Source of the DNA: Rhodosorus marinus
Lineage: Eukaryota > Rhodophyta > Stylonematophyceae > Stylonematales > Stylonemataceae
Reading direction: 5' to 3'
NCBI GenBank assembly: GCA_029953675.1
Contig: JAMWBK010000006.1
Location: 2,108,001-2,172,000, forward strand
DNA length: 64,000 nucleotides
In this document: piece after piece, positions 11,367 through 22,305 of the stretch
Layout: the number at the start of each line of letters is the position of its first letter
Numbering within the stretch: the first letter of the stretch is position 1
Notes under the pieces: generated by a model
Told to the model about the DNA's origin: nothing
The model's input: the letters and a program-made list of their open reading frames with translations, nothing else
Database searches by the model: none
Position numbers and translations under genes: made by a program

Positions 11367-13229
11367 ATGGACGGCGGATATGTTAGAGCAGCCTTGACGG
11401 ATGCATATCAGATCACCATGGCGTATGGACACTGGAAGCATGGTCGGGCCGAGGAGAAGAGTGCTTTCGAGGTAATTTTTAGGAGAGGGCCTTTCGGGGG
11501 TCCGTTTGCAGTGTTCGCTGGCTTGGAGGACTTCCTAGAGTTTGTCGGCAAGTTTGCGTTCAACGATGGTGACCTTGCTTTTCTCATGAAGAACTACCCG
11601 GAAATGGATCGTAGCTTCTTCGACTGGCTCCGGAATGTAGATACGTCAAGAGTTGTGATACGGTCAGTCAAGGAGGGAACGGTTGTTTTTCCTATGGAAC
11701 CTCTGGTTACGGTTGAAGGTCCGCTGGCTGTGGTACAGCTTCTGGAGACAGCATTGCTTAATCTAACGAATTTTGCGTCGCTGGTTTGTACGAATGCGCT
11801 CCGACACCGGATCGTCGCCGGCCCAAAAGCAAACCTCGTTGAGTTTGGACTTCGACGCGCACAAGGACCAGATGGAGCAATGACAGCGAGTTTCTACTCG
11901 TACGCTGGAGGAGTTGATGCCACAAGCAACGTCCTTGCCTCCGAATTGTACGGGATCCCCCTCCGCGGAACTCACTCTCATTCCTACGTGCAGAGCTATT
12001 CAGGTGCTGTGTCCAGCCCCCTCAACACATGACTCACTGGCAGGAATACAGCCAAGAGCTTAAGGAGAACTTGCTCTAATTGTACACAGGAGAGGACCTT
12101 GCCAAAGTCAACGGCAACATAAAGACGCCATGCGGCGAGTCCCGGAGTCTTCTCGCTACGACTCTTGAGCATAGAAGGAGGCTCGGTTGGATGGAAACAA
12201 ACCATGGCGAGCTGGCGGCATTTGTATCCTATGCACAGGCTTTCCCTACAGGTTTCCTCGCTTTGGTAGACACCTACAATACATTGGGCAGTGGAATTCT
12301 GAACTTCATCATGGTAGGGATGGCGCTCGTTGATGCGGGATATTCCCCGGTTGGAGTTCGTCTGGATTCTGGAGACCTGGCGGAATTGTCGATTCTCGTC
12401 CGGGAAAAGTTGAAAGCGGTTGCGGCCGAGGACCCACGCTATGAAAAGCTAGCCAGGTGCACAATAATGGCGTCCGACAACATCAACGAGGAGAGTCTGC
12501 TGGAAATGAACGAACGTCATCATGAAATCAATTCGTTTGGTATCGGAACTAACCTGGTGACCTGTCAGGCTCAACCAGCGCTGGGTTAGTTCAGAGTCAG
12601 AAGAATAGGAGCCGCCCTTAACAGCTGCTTTTCCAACTTTCCCTGAAGGCCACTATTTTTGGCATGCGTTCATGTAGGTCTGGTGTTCAAGCTCGTGGAG
12701 ATCAACGACCGGCCCCGAATGAAGATCAGTGGTAGAAAGTCAACACTACCTTGTAAGAAGAGTATCATCAGAATGTACAATAGCTCGATTCCAAAGGTAC
12801 TGGACCTCATCGTGCTCTGCGATCAGCCATTGCCGAGGCTCGGAAAAGAGAGCACCTTCTATAGCCCTACAGATCTGAACGAAAAGTGAGTCGATTAAGC
12901 CACCGACCGTGTTCTTATCTGCGTTCATCAGTTCGCTCGAAAGCGAATAGTCTTACCAGGGTATCTACTGCTTCCGTGCTAGGATCATGTTCACACCAGA
13001 GAGCCTGGAACCACTGCTAAGCGTATCCTACGGTGGCACGGGCAGTGGAAGAAGTTTTGAAACAGCGGAGGAGACGCGATCGTGGCTGAGGTCGCAGCTT
13101 GAGGGGTCTGACATAATCTCCAAATCGATCAACGGCTCCTCAGAACCACATGTCGCTTTATCCTCGGAGTTGCGTGAGGTTGCTCTGCAGGTTATGAAGC
13201 AAGAACTAGGAACTGCAATCCAAGGCTAG
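11367..13229 (+). CDS. Nicotinate phosphoribosyltransferase
   Basis: First step of the Preiss-Handler NAD salvage route: nicotinate plus PRPP to nicotinate mononucleotide, ATP-stimulated. Four exons, 11367-12003, 12090-12584, 12678-12885 and 12983-13229, with introns of 86, 93 and 97 nt, give 528 residues. Signatures: LTDAYQITMAYGHWK at the N-terminus, VEFGLRRAQGPDGA (the region holding the autophosphorylated-histidine loop follows at GTHSHSYV), and VRLDSGDLAELS. The last exon is the least conserved; its acceptor (12982) was chosen because it is the one that keeps phase. I start at 11367; an in-frame upstream Met at 11229 would add 46 mostly hydrophobic residues and lies in what looks like leader sequence. 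Confidence 0.93.
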
Positions 13230-15608
13230 CCGCTGTCAATACGCCGCGCGCGCTGAGCCCGACATGGGAATGAACGGGTGTCCTGGTGGAAAAACGAGAA
13301 ATGTACAGTGGTGTCGTGCGGTGGAGACAAAATTTTGACCAGCTCGCCCAAAGATGAAGAGGAGGGGTCTACGGCTCCCGCTAGACCGAGAAAATGGCGC
13401 AAGGATGTCCGTTTCTGCCATTTTCGAGTAAAAGTGGGTGAGCCTGGGGAGCCTTCCTCGTTCTTCGAACGCGAAGCCCGGATTGACTTTTTCCGCAAGA
13501 GGCAAGACGACCAGGAGCGCCAGGTACCTAGAATGTACGTCAGGGGGGGCTAGCAAGACCTATCTTTGCTGAAGGTGAAGAGGTTGTATGTTGGTTGTTG
13601 CTTGGTTTTCGCTGGCTTCTAGCCATTAACACCATACTTCAACGGGAATCGAACCGGGGACTCACAGCACCAAATGAAATCAGAACGAGATGTGACAGAT
13701 AGATGAGAAATATTCATTATTTTTTTTATCCTCTCAAAGCCCGTCGGTAAGGAGTCCTCCCGCTAATGGTTTTCCAGTGGAATGTGGTTGAAAGGAAAAC
13801 CTAGTTGCGGGCTACTACGGGTTGAATATGTTCACAAGATTTAGATAATTTTAAATAATATTTGAAGTCCAATACTTCACAAAATTTCGTCCACCCCCCG
13901 CACGGGATGCACGGGATTGGTAATCAAAATGCACTCATTTTTGGTTGCTTCGGAACTCGAAGAGCGTTGGCGGTCGTTCAGACTCGTAATAATCCATGAG
14001 TTTGTTTTTTTTCCGGGGCGTACGACCGGGTACGAACACACTAGAAATTTTACCCCCCTTGATCATCCTGTTGTAATTGTCCGAACGGTCAGCTGACAAA
14101 AACAATTCTATTCACATGACATTAATATGTCCCCAAAGGTAACGTTTTCAGGAGTTCAACGGATGGAGCAAGAATTACTTATTTATGACGTTTAAATCAA
14201 TTAGTAATATCACGAAACTGTCGAAATCATTGCTTCCTCCAAACCCCCCCCCCTCCCCGCCCACACCTCCAGCTGTTTATGCGTCTGTCTCGTTGGATCG
14301 CGGTTGTCACCTAGGACAAGATACGGATCCAAAAAAATGACTTCTGAAGCAATAGATACGGCGTTGGAAAAAGCGGGGCTCTTGGCCATCTCGGTATATG
14401 GGCGAACAAGAAATCATCGATTTCTACCATTTCAGCCCGTGAACGAGAATTCTCCAACTTCTCTATCCCCCTAGCCCACCAACCACGAAAACATAAAGTA
14501 CTCACATTTTTATTTCGTTTTTCATGACAAGTTTTCCCATGTGGAGATGATTTCCAGTGTGGGTTTTTTTTTCATTAGAACTCCGGGCGTGCGTTTTTTT
14601 TTAGTACCGATGAGTAAGATTGACCCTTCAATTCTATTTCTCCGGAAACCGACGAATAAGAAAAGAAGAAGAAAAAATTAATTATTGAGAGAATACTTTG
14701 ATTTTATTTCATGTTTCACATTCTCCTGGCAAAAGGAACACTTGCCAATGAACATCGTCCCTTAGGCCCATATAAAATTACCATATTTCAATACATCTGT
14801 ATGGCAATCTACCCAAGGGTGGGCAGAAACGTCAATCCTTGGTATTCTCCCGGGAATCCGTAGTCCCCCCCCCCCTACAACAAAAAGACGTTGGAAGATG
14901 AAAAGAGTCATTCTAAATGGTGAAAAGATCTAAAACCAAATGAGAAACTGTTCGAAAGTGTGATATCGGAAGGGATGGGAGATTTAGGAGGCGGACAGGG
15001 GGTTAAAGATGTTTGGGAATTAATAAGGAATGTGGGTTTTGTAAAGACGGATTTTCACACTCCGTGAAGGGGGAAAAAATCAAGAATCTAGAGGGAGAAC
15101 GGAAGGAAGGGGGGTTAGGGGGTTAAGGATTATGCGTTGACGTGCCGTTTTTTCTATTTTTGAATGGTTTTGGAGGGTTCTTGAGTTCAGGTGGCGTTTG
15201 TGTTTAACGCCTTGGATTTCTCGTTATGTCGTTGACGCATGACACCCGTTTTCTTCCGATAATGCAGAAGTGGAGGAGAGGGGAGGGGAAGGGGGAGGGG
15301 TGAGCTTAGATTTGGGGATTACGGTTGTGGATGAGAGGAAAGAGTGAGGGGCTCGGGAGTGATGATGAGGAGCTAGGTTTTTGTTAGCTTCTCTTTGGTT
15401 AGTGGAGAGGTGTTTTCGGGGTGTGGGGGAAAGGGGGAAGCTTCAAGTCTTGGTATTTTGGTTTGTGAGGATCGGTGCGCTGTCCTTGACTTGGGACGTT
15501 TGTTTTCGGCTAGCCTGTTACGCTGGGGCTTTTAAAAGTATTTGTGTAGAGGGTTGAAGGGGTTTGTACCCCTTGCGTGCACGGTGGTAGGAGATTCGAG
15601 GCCGTGCT
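13230..15608. other. Long intergenic stretch, low-complexity leader at right
   Basis: No confident gene. Frames on both strands at 13226-13556 overlap each other completely and resemble no family; at most one is real. A perfect tRNA B-box-like motif occurs on the minus strand near 13645, but no tRNA can be folded around it. C-runs occur near 14246 and 14868. From about 14950 to 15540 the plus strand becomes strongly G/T-rich, like other 5' leaders here, and probably belongs to the gene that starts at 15609. Confidence 0.5.
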
Positions 15609-17402
15609 TTGCGGTCTGATTGCACCTGCGCCAGATCTGGAGGTGCGGGCGAGTGTCGTCTTCGTGGCGGTGCGTGTTCTTTGAGGATGGGAAAGGGAAC
15701 CAATGGGAATCATCGGCATGGGACTCCGCGGAGAAGCGCGGGGCTTCCTCGTCGACTTGACGACGATTTTGTGCTTTCCTCTCCCAGCGCGAAGATCGGA
15801 TCCGTCCCTTGTCCAGCATATAAGGTAGATACCCCCATCAGAACAGTGGAGAAGATTGAGACACCACGTCGACAACTGGAGAAGATGGATAAGGTGGAGA
15901 GAGTGGAGGTCGCAAGGAGGCCGCAGAAGCGACAAAGGATCTCGTCGACAAAGCATAGCGCATTTTTTGAGTCCAGTTGGCCGCGGTCCTCCGCTGAGCT
16001 TTGGTCATGGGACCCGCTCGTTCATCATTTCGATGACATCTCGGAATACGACATGAAATTCTTGAGGTCTCCGCTTGTGCCTGAGACAGGAGGTCCTGAG
16101 AATGCGGAGACGCTAAAGAGGGTGCTGCCGTCTGGGAATGAACCACTGGGAAGACACTACTCCTGCGCTTGGCTAGTGGAAGACTCGAAGGAAGTGAACG
16201 GCACTCGAAGGGAACAGTACAGTGCAAACGCTCCCGTGGAGTTTGACAAGCCAATGCTTCCAGAGTATGTCTACACTTACGATCCCGCGACAAGCGTTTG
16301 CGAGGAACTCAATGGGAAGCGTGGCGATGATGGACGTGATCCTTTGGATGAGGCAAAACTAGAGGAGCGGAAAAGCTGCAAGATCAGGAGCTCCAGAGGA
16401 CGACCGCGTGTTCGGCCGCAGGTTACTGACTCCAGCGATCGCAGCGCTTGTAGACCGAAGACTCCTGCGTCTCCTGTCACAGATGGCTCGACATCGTGCG
16501 GGCTGCGATGCTGCTGCCCGGAAGAGAATTCGACGTCGCTCGTGTCCCACGTGAGTGTTGTAAGGCCAGGGAGAGCGCGGAGTGGGAATGAAAGCCCCGT
16601 GGTAGGATCAGTGATTGCAAATCCACCCCACTTGACCAGATCTCATTCGCTTCAAAGTAAGTCAACGTCAACGAGTTTGGTCAAGACGTGGCGAAAACAA
16701 TCATCGTCAACGCCGACAACATACAACGTTAAGCTTGTACTTTGTGGTACTGGTAGAGACTTCAACTTGGAAGCTTCATACGAAGCCTCGATTAGGTTGA
16801 GAACGGGAAGGATATCTTCTGGCAAAACTGATAAGCCCGTCGAAGGGTTTGCTGAGGATTTAATTGACTACAAATTCTCCACTCCTGGGGCAGAAGCTGA
16901 TCGGGATGAACTGCAAGAAGAAATCAAGAGACTGCGGAGGGATCTGTTGGCTGCCGGAAAGGCTCACAAGCCACTCAGGGATCGGCTCCGGATGAAGGCT
17001 AAGAAAGAGGTTTCGCGGTCGGAGAGGACTCGCAAACTTGTTGAAGAGGAGCGGTCAATAATTGAGGAGCTTCAGAAGCTGAAGCAGGCAAGAGCGCGAG
17101 TGGATAAGAACAAGGAAACAGCGTTGCCTAGGCTTGAATTTGACAGTCCCACGCATAGCGGAGGCAGGCACTCCCCTTACAAAATGAAGAAGAGAAGGGG
17201 CCCCTCTCGGTTAACCACGAAGTACCTTCAGGAGTTTTTTGAGTTGAAAAAGCTACGCGATGATCTGCGTAGGATACAAAACTTGGCGGACTTGTGCTAC
17301 CAGAAGGAGCTCGTCAGCCGGGAGGCGACGGAAACTTTGTTTCAAACGTTGAAGGCGCGGATGAAGACTGCATGCAATCCCGAGCTGTTCGAACCTCAAT
17401 AA
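15609..17402 (+). CDS. Basic nuclear-type protein with C-terminal coiled coil, possibly ADA3-like
   Basis: A single open frame of 597 residues, intronless, with an alternative start at 15687 (MGKGTNGNHRHG). The N-terminal two thirds is low-complexity, rich in Ser, Arg and Pro, with basic clusters such as RRPQKRQR that could act as nuclear signals. Residues about 435-595 are predicted coiled coil: ELQEEIKRLRRDLLAAGKAH, then a basic stretch with SERTRKLVEEERSIIEELQK and a second helix LQEFFELKKLRDDLRRIQNL. The pattern of the first coiled segment recalls the ADA3 (SAGA histone acetyltransferase) C-terminal domain, but this is a resemblance by eye only. A likely AATAAA polyadenylation signal lies at about 17528. 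Function is not established. Confidence 0.7.
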   Translation: MRSDCTCARSGGAGECRLRGGACSLRMGKGTNGNHRHGTPRRSAGLPRRLDDDFVLSSPSAKIGSVPCPAYKVDTPIRTVEKIETPRRQLEKMDKVERVEVARRPQKRQRISSTKHSAFFESSWPRSSAELWSWDPLVHHFDDISEYDMKFLRSPLVPETGGPENAETLKRVLPSGNEPLGRHYSCAWLVEDSKEVNGTRREQYSANAPVEFDKPMLPEYVYTYDPATSVCEELNGKRGDDGRDPLDEAKLEERKSCKIRSSRGRPRVRPQVTDSSDRSACRPKTPASPVTDGSTSCGLRCCCPEENSTSLVSHVSVVRPGRARSGNESPVVGSVIANPPHLTRSHSLQSKSTSTSLVKTWRKQSSSTPTTYNVKLVLCGTGRDFNLEASYEASIRLRTGRISSGKTDKPVEGFAEDLIDYKFSTPGAEADRDELQEEIKRLRRDLLAAGKAHKPLRDRLRMKAKKEVSRSERTRKLVEEERSIIEELQKLKQARARVDKNKETALPRLEFDSPTHSGGRHSPYKMKKRRGPSRLTTKYLQEFFELKKLRDDLRRIQNLADLCYQKELVSREATETLFQTLKARMKTACNPELFEPQ

Positions 17403-17568
17403 GCGGATGCCCGGCGTCCGTGACCCAGAATTCGGAAAGTTACCATCAAAGCATAGTTGTAAATACCAAACAGTCGACGTGCTGTGGACTAGGATGCCCG
17501 GCGCTTCCTAATTCCTTTTGTTCATTTTAATAAAAAAGTACCTAAACTGACAAATTGTGAGAGTGAGC

Positions 17569-18387
17569 CTAGAGCTTATGATCCCACCACTTTCCCAGTT
17601 CTTCTCCTGTTAGAGTCACGTCATCGTAGTAGCCACGATCGAACTCTTTATCCTTCTCGGCTCTCAACAGTTCGATATCGAAGACCGCAACATTGTTACC
17701 TGTTGACGCCACGAAAAAGTACAAAGTCAACAAGGCAAACGCAAACAGACATAAGCAGCTGGGAAGGAATATATTCCTTGCATAGGCGAGCTTACCATCT
17801 CGTAACTTAGTCTTCATGCTCTTCCTGGCCAAAAGCCAATCAGGAAGTGGGCCAAGATCTGGGCCAACATACCCAAAGACGGGGGGTACCACAACACGTC
17901 GTCTGCCGCCGACTTTCATGGTATGCACTGCTTCTTCAACGCCCTGTACGGTAAACCCACCTCCATGCTTGAATAAATACGGCTCTTTGCGAAACTCGGA
18001 CCCATCAACCTTGATCAACCTCTCGCCTGCCTCAACGGCATAAGTCGTGTAATTTATCCACACAATATCTCCCCACTTAGGCTCATTTCCAGTTCCCTCC
18101 CGGAAATCCACGTACCGTATCCCTGACTTCAAAGTCCTCATCACCGGTGCTTTACTCCCCTGATTCTCCTCACCCCAGGCAGGCATCCCACCACCTTGCT
18201 GCACCAACCATCCACCAACAACTCCACCCAAACCGGTGAGAAGCTCCCGCCTCGTCAGCCCACCATCCTCCGCAACAGCAGGGCAGGCAACGCTCCTACC
18301 CATTTTCGTGCCAGGAGCAAGATTTGCTCCGATATTGACAAACCCTACACTCATTTTATAAAGTATTCCAAAAACAACTCCAACCAA
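17569..18387 (-). CDS. Thylakoid-lumen FKBP-type peptidyl-prolyl isomerase
   Basis: A peptidyl-prolyl cis-trans isomerase of the FKBP class. Exons 18387-17796 and 17699-17569 with a 96-nt intron (17700-17795). The leader is bipartite: a plastid-type N-terminus, then a twin-arginine motif TRRELLTG followed by a hydrophobic segment (GLGGVVGGWLVQQGG) and a small-residue cleavage region, typical of Tat-imported lumen proteins. The mature part carries FKBP core features: YVDFREGTG, GDIVWINYTTY, TVQGVEEAVHTMKVGGRRRV and VPPVFGY, and ends with AVFDIELL after the intron. Start could be Met12 (18354). Many lumen FKBPs have reduced isomerase activity, so a chaperone or assembly role is as likely as catalysis. 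Confidence 0.9.
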   Translation of the reverse strand: MVGVVFGILYKMSVGFVNIGANLAPGTKMGRSVACPAVAEDGGLTRRELLTGLGGVVGGWLVQQGGGMPAWGEENQGSKAPVMRTLKSGIRYVDFREGTGNEPKWGDIVWINYTTYAVEAGERLIKVDGSEFRKEPYLFKHGGGFTVQGVEEAVHTMKVGGRRRVVVPPVFGYVGPDLGPLPDWLLARKSMKTKLRDGKLAYARNIFLPSCLCLFAFALLTLYFFVASTGNNVAVFDIELLRAEKDKEFDRGYYDDVTLTGEELGKWWDHKL

Positions 18388-18480
18388 AACCCCCAGCTAC
18401 TCTACTAAACACTCTTCAGCTCGCTCTACCATCCTCAGCTCGTAAACAGATTTTTGTCGACGACCAGAACCACAACCACC

Positions 18481-18684
18481 ATGACCCAGACCACGGCCAT
18501 TCTCACTGCTTCACAATCTCTCCCGATCTTTAGAGATAGTATCCGACCGCGGAACCTCCACTGCTTCCGCAATATCGTGGTGGAAGGCGACGATCCCGAA
18601 GGAACCGTTTTCCAGCTAGCTCTGCTGGTTGACAACAAAGCTGTTCCTGTGGGTGGATTGTACGTCAGGTTGAAGAGGAACTAG
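18481..18684 (+). CDS. Possible small protein or first exon, unknown
   Basis: Frame from an ATG at 18481 to a stop at 18684, 67 residues, divergent from the FKBP gene less than 130 bp away. The sequence has a regular hydrophilic/hydrophobic mix (FRNIVVEGDDPEGTVFQLAL) that looks coding, but I recognise no family. It could be the first exon of a longer gene with further exons in 18685-19170, which I could not resolve. Confidence 0.35.
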   Translation: MTQTTAILTASQSLPIFRDSIRPRNLHCFRNIVVEGDDPEGTVFQLALLVDNKAVPVGGLYVRLKRN

Positions 18685-19170
18685 AGGTTTTCGCTGATCC
18701 ATCGAACCGCTCATCTGTTGGGTAAAGCTCATTTAACTGAACTGAATCGTGCCGGAGGGAATGGACAAGCCTAGGCACTGGACATAGTGGTTGGAGACAT
18801 GAGAACATCGTTCTTAGTTCGATGACCTACCGGACAGCTTTGCTGCGTCTCGTAGTCCTTGTCGATTTCGCTGCTTACAAGCTAGAGCAATAGGGAGATC
18901 GTGGTCCTTCGTTCTGGACACACAGGACGAAGGACGACGAGGTTGTTGTAGCACACAAGAGCGTTGTTTCTCTGAAGTAGGACGCTTCCATTTGGACACA
19001 CTAGTGCCGGATCTCCCTGATCTTATCCTGCGAACCAACTGAATGACAACCTCACAGCGGACTGGCTCCAGTCGGTTGGATGTGATTGCCAAGCTTGAGA
19101 ACGGATTACGAGGTGGTCCACGGCCCCGCAGTAAGTCTTCAAAAATGAGAAAACTAGATTGTCGACAGTG
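18685..19170. other. Intergenic, nothing recognised
   Basis: Short frames on both strands overlap between 18814 and 19092. None resembles a protein family and none connects in phase to the neighbours. Confidence 0.4.
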
Positions 19171-20114
19171 CTACTTTACTAGAGACAAAGTTAGATCTGC
19201 TTCAACAGCAAGCTTACCAGCCACATATCCCCTTTAGAACGGATGGGATCAAAGAGTTCAGTGTTGGATAGAAGGAGCTTGGAGAAAGAATGCATTCTTT
19301 CGAGAGTTGTCACTTACTTGGTTGCAAACTTGGCGATGCCAAACCTCTGTTTGAAGTTGGTGACTTTTGATTCCAGCACTAGCGTATCTCCAGGAGTGAT
19401 GGGACGGCGGAACTTGACCTTGTCGATGCCAGCGAAGAAGAACGCTTTGATGTCCTCCTTGTTCTCCGTGAGAGGAGGTTGCAACAGTAGAATACCGCTC
19501 AACTGAAAGTAGAAGAACACAGGAGAGCTGGCTAAGGAGACTACCATTATCCGCTAGTGGATTCGTACTGAAAGTTCTACCTGAGCCAGTGCCTCGATCA
19601 TCATAACACCAGGAAAGATCGGATTTTCTGGAAAATGACCAGTGAACTGAGGCTCATTGAAAGTAACATTCTTAATCCCTACGATGCTTTCTCCACCAAC
19701 GAGGTCAACGACTCTATCGACGAGAAGGAACGGGTATCTGCATTGGGTTAATGTAAGCAAACAAGACGTCAGTTCCTTTGGTCAGCACTATGCCCATCCT
19801 GAGGGTTTACTCCCGATCGTACCTATGTGGTAGCTCCTTCAGGACATCAAGAGGTCCTAGGACAGTTTCCGCCGCTACAGTAAAAAAGTCTCAAAATGAG
19901 TTCTTCTCATACAAAAATACAAAATTAAGACAGAAACACCAAGAGCTGGCGAGAAACACATACCAGCGGGGTTGCTCGAAATTTCGATGCCTTTCCATAC
20001 CACAGGAGCGTCCTCCTGGTATCGAATTGTTCCTACCCTCCTCGGACATACGGCACGCACGCCCGTGGTCGCGGTGCTGATCGATCCTTTCCCATTCACA
20101 CAAAATCCTAACAT
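19171..20114 (-). CDS. fabZ: Plastid 3-hydroxyacyl-ACP dehydratase (FabZ)
   Basis: Dehydrates 3-hydroxyacyl-ACP in type II (plastid) fatty acid synthesis. Five exons, 20114-19964, 19874-19823, 19737-19581, 19502-19318 and 19231-19171, with introns of 89, 85, 78 and 86 nt, give 201 residues; all joins keep phase and rebuild family motifs. The N-terminal ~45 residues are basic and Ser/Thr-rich ([19 protein letters not shown]), fitting a plastid transit peptide. The hot-dog fold begins at [19 protein letters not shown] with the catalytic His; the second catalytic residue is in [29 protein letters not shown] and the terminal [14 protein letters not shown] match the strand pattern of FabZ. The last exon is only 61 nt. 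Confidence 0.93.
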
Positions 20115-21641
20115 ATCTCAACTACCAACCGCCCCGAAGTAAAGACCAAGCAGAGTCTCAGTACCTATTCACACCCTTCCAAACCTTGTTATACCCTGCC
20201 TTCTCAAAACAGACTTTTTCCAGTACAGAATCCTGATGGTCAACAAGTACATCGACCCGCGCGATTCCCATCGGCTAGGGTTTTCCATCGAAAGTATCGA
20301 TCTCGTTGGATCACCGTCAAAATTCGGTTAATCAACGTAGATCTCAGAAACTGGTTCCGTGAGAAGGTGGGACAAGGGTGTCTAGCAGCAGCAGGACAGT
20401 GTGGTGAGGATTTGTTGATTGAAATATGTTGATAAGGCCAATTAAGTTCCGCACACTGATGAAGAGACGCTGGCCACCACCCAGTATCGATCCCGCTTGA
20501 TCAGAGAAAAAGTGCGCACGTGGGACAAGGATGTGTATAGCACGGCAGTGCGGAGAGGATCTATAAAGTGAAGTATGTCTACACGCCCAGTGTAGTTCTG
20601 GGCTCCGATGAGGAGGGGCTGGGTGTTTCCAGTACCCGATCTTTGTTAACTATTTCCGGTTTGGTCGATCTGCGTTGATGACACGCTGATGCCGTGACGA
20701 GGGAACGCGGAAGTTGACGAATTGCTACAACCGTGTACTCGGAGTGCTTGTTACATATGGAAATCTCGCATGGTTCTGCGCACTGAATGGTCAGCGTTAG
20801 TCAGCCTCCGAATCGGCTTGTTTATGTCGATCACAGAGAATGCTTCAATTTCAATGTGGGCAGGAGTTTGAGGACTAGCAGGAGACCATCAAGAGCATTT
20901 ACTGCATCCGTCAGTAGAGTTCGCCTGTTGATGAGTAGGGCCTGGCCTGGGTGTATTAGGCAAGGGCTCCGATCCGTCCGACACCATCACCAGATATCGC
21001 CCATTCCACAGCTTACCACCATTTTAGCCCATGATCAGTCCAAATTTTTGGTGAAAAGTCTACCAAATACAACAGTACCAGCTCAAAATTTAAACTACAC
21101 ATGAGTTAAGATCCATAATTAAACCTTTAAATCTTTTATTTGAACACCTCCAGGCCTAACCTACTCCTATCTATTATGCCACGAATCTTAACAGATTTCT
21201 TGAATATAGAAACCTGACCAATAAAATCTATTTAGAAGAAATAAAAAAGCCATTTATTCTTGATTTTGATAATATCTTCTAGATTTAGATAATATGAGGT
21301 TTCTACATTCTTCCATGCTGGATATTTTGCTTTTGTGTTTTGTGAAAACATTTATGGGTACGGAGTCATCCCATCTGGCACTGATGGAAAGCGCGTTTTG
21401 GGAGATGAGCATATGAGAGTTGATGGCGTTGCGAAAGGTCGGTGGGAAGGGGGAAGTGGGGCGGGAAGAGGGGGGGGGTTAGACTTTGAGCATGGTAAAG
21501 TATTAGGAGGCAGCATCGGATTGAAGTGAATTTGATTTGAAAACTGTGTAGTTCTTGTTGTTTTGGAGGGGAGTTTTCACGGTTTTTCGTTGAAGAGGGA
21601 GTGCTTTTGTGCTGTTTTTTTGTTTGCTTTGTTGAGGAAGT
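20115..21641. other. Intergenic stretch with diverged tandem duplication
   Basis: No gene recognised; a 105-codon plus-strand frame at 20787-21104 has no family resemblance. A diverged tandem duplication with a period near 153 bp occupies about 20355-20660. From about 21390 the plus strand is G/T-rich, the probable leader of the MBF1 gene. 21105-21300 is AT-rich. Confidence 0.5.
20355..20660. repeat. Diverged ~153-bp tandem duplication
   Basis: Two units share gtgggacaagg at 20367 and 20520, then gtggtgaggat/gtgcggagaggat and a block ending in agttc-(cgcacactgatgaag / tgggctccgatgagg). Many substitutions and small indels separate them, so the duplication is old. Nothing coding is evident. 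Confidence 0.6.
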
Positions 21642-22305
21642 ATGAATCCCGGTACGCAGGATTGGGCCCCGACGGTCCTAGGAACTAACAACAGGCGACC
21701 CTCAAAGGCGAGCATGAATCAAGCTGCGAGGGATGGAAAGGTTGAAACTGAGAAGAAATGTGAGCGTTGCCACTTGTCACGATTTGTTCGCTCCCCGTGG
21801 AGACTGAGGCCTTGCCGTTGAGATAGCTAAGTTTTTGTGAATTTTGATTACTGGTCTTAGATGGAGCCGGAGGAAACAAGAAGGGCTCCGACGCAAATAT
21901 GGCTAAGCTGGATGCGGAAACTGAAGATTTCCACCGTAAGCGTTGTGAAAAGAAATGATGAACTTGGGAGTAGTGACCGACCTCCTCACTCATAACTTGA
22001 ATTGTTGGCGATGTGTAGATAAGAAAGTGTCGTCTTCCATGGCACAGGACATTCAGAAGGCACGCCTTAGCAAGAAGATGACTCAGGCGCAGCTTGCGCA
22101 GAGAATAAATGAGAAGCCGCAGATTATCAACGACTATGAGGCTGGGAGGGCGATACCGAACCAGCAGGTAAGTCACCGGGCTCGTGGCCCGCTTCTGGCT
22201 TGGGGGTAGCGCGAATACTGACATTCAGCTCCGCGCGTCCCTACTAAGATCATCGGCAAAATTGAAAGAGCACTGGGCGTGAAGTTGCGAGGGAAGAAGA
22301 AGTGA
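21642..22305 (+). CDS. Multiprotein bridging factor 1 (transcriptional coactivator)
   Basis: MBF1 links gene-specific activators to TBP and also acts in ribosome quality control. Four exons, 21642-21759, 21861-21935, 22019-22167 and 22249-22305, introns 101, 83 and 81 nt, give 132 residues, close to the usual family length. The N-terminal MBF1 domain begins MNPGTQDWAPTVLG and continues to KLDAETEDFHHKKV. The Cro/C1-type helix-turn-helix is clear: SKKMTQAQLAQRINEKPQII, DYEAGRAIPNQQIIGKIERA, then the basic tail GVKLRGKKK. The tiny last exon (57 nt) carries the final helix and tail. Confidence 0.95.

Noticed and set aside
13600-13690. Possible tRNA on the minus strand (a GGTTCGATTCC B-box-like motif near 13645).
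   Set aside because: The bases around it cannot form a 5-bp T stem, and there is no A box or cloverleaf at the right distance.
21685-22224. 179-codon minus-strand frame across MBF1.
   Set aside because: Shadow of the MBF1 exons and introns on the other strand; MBF1 is unambiguous.
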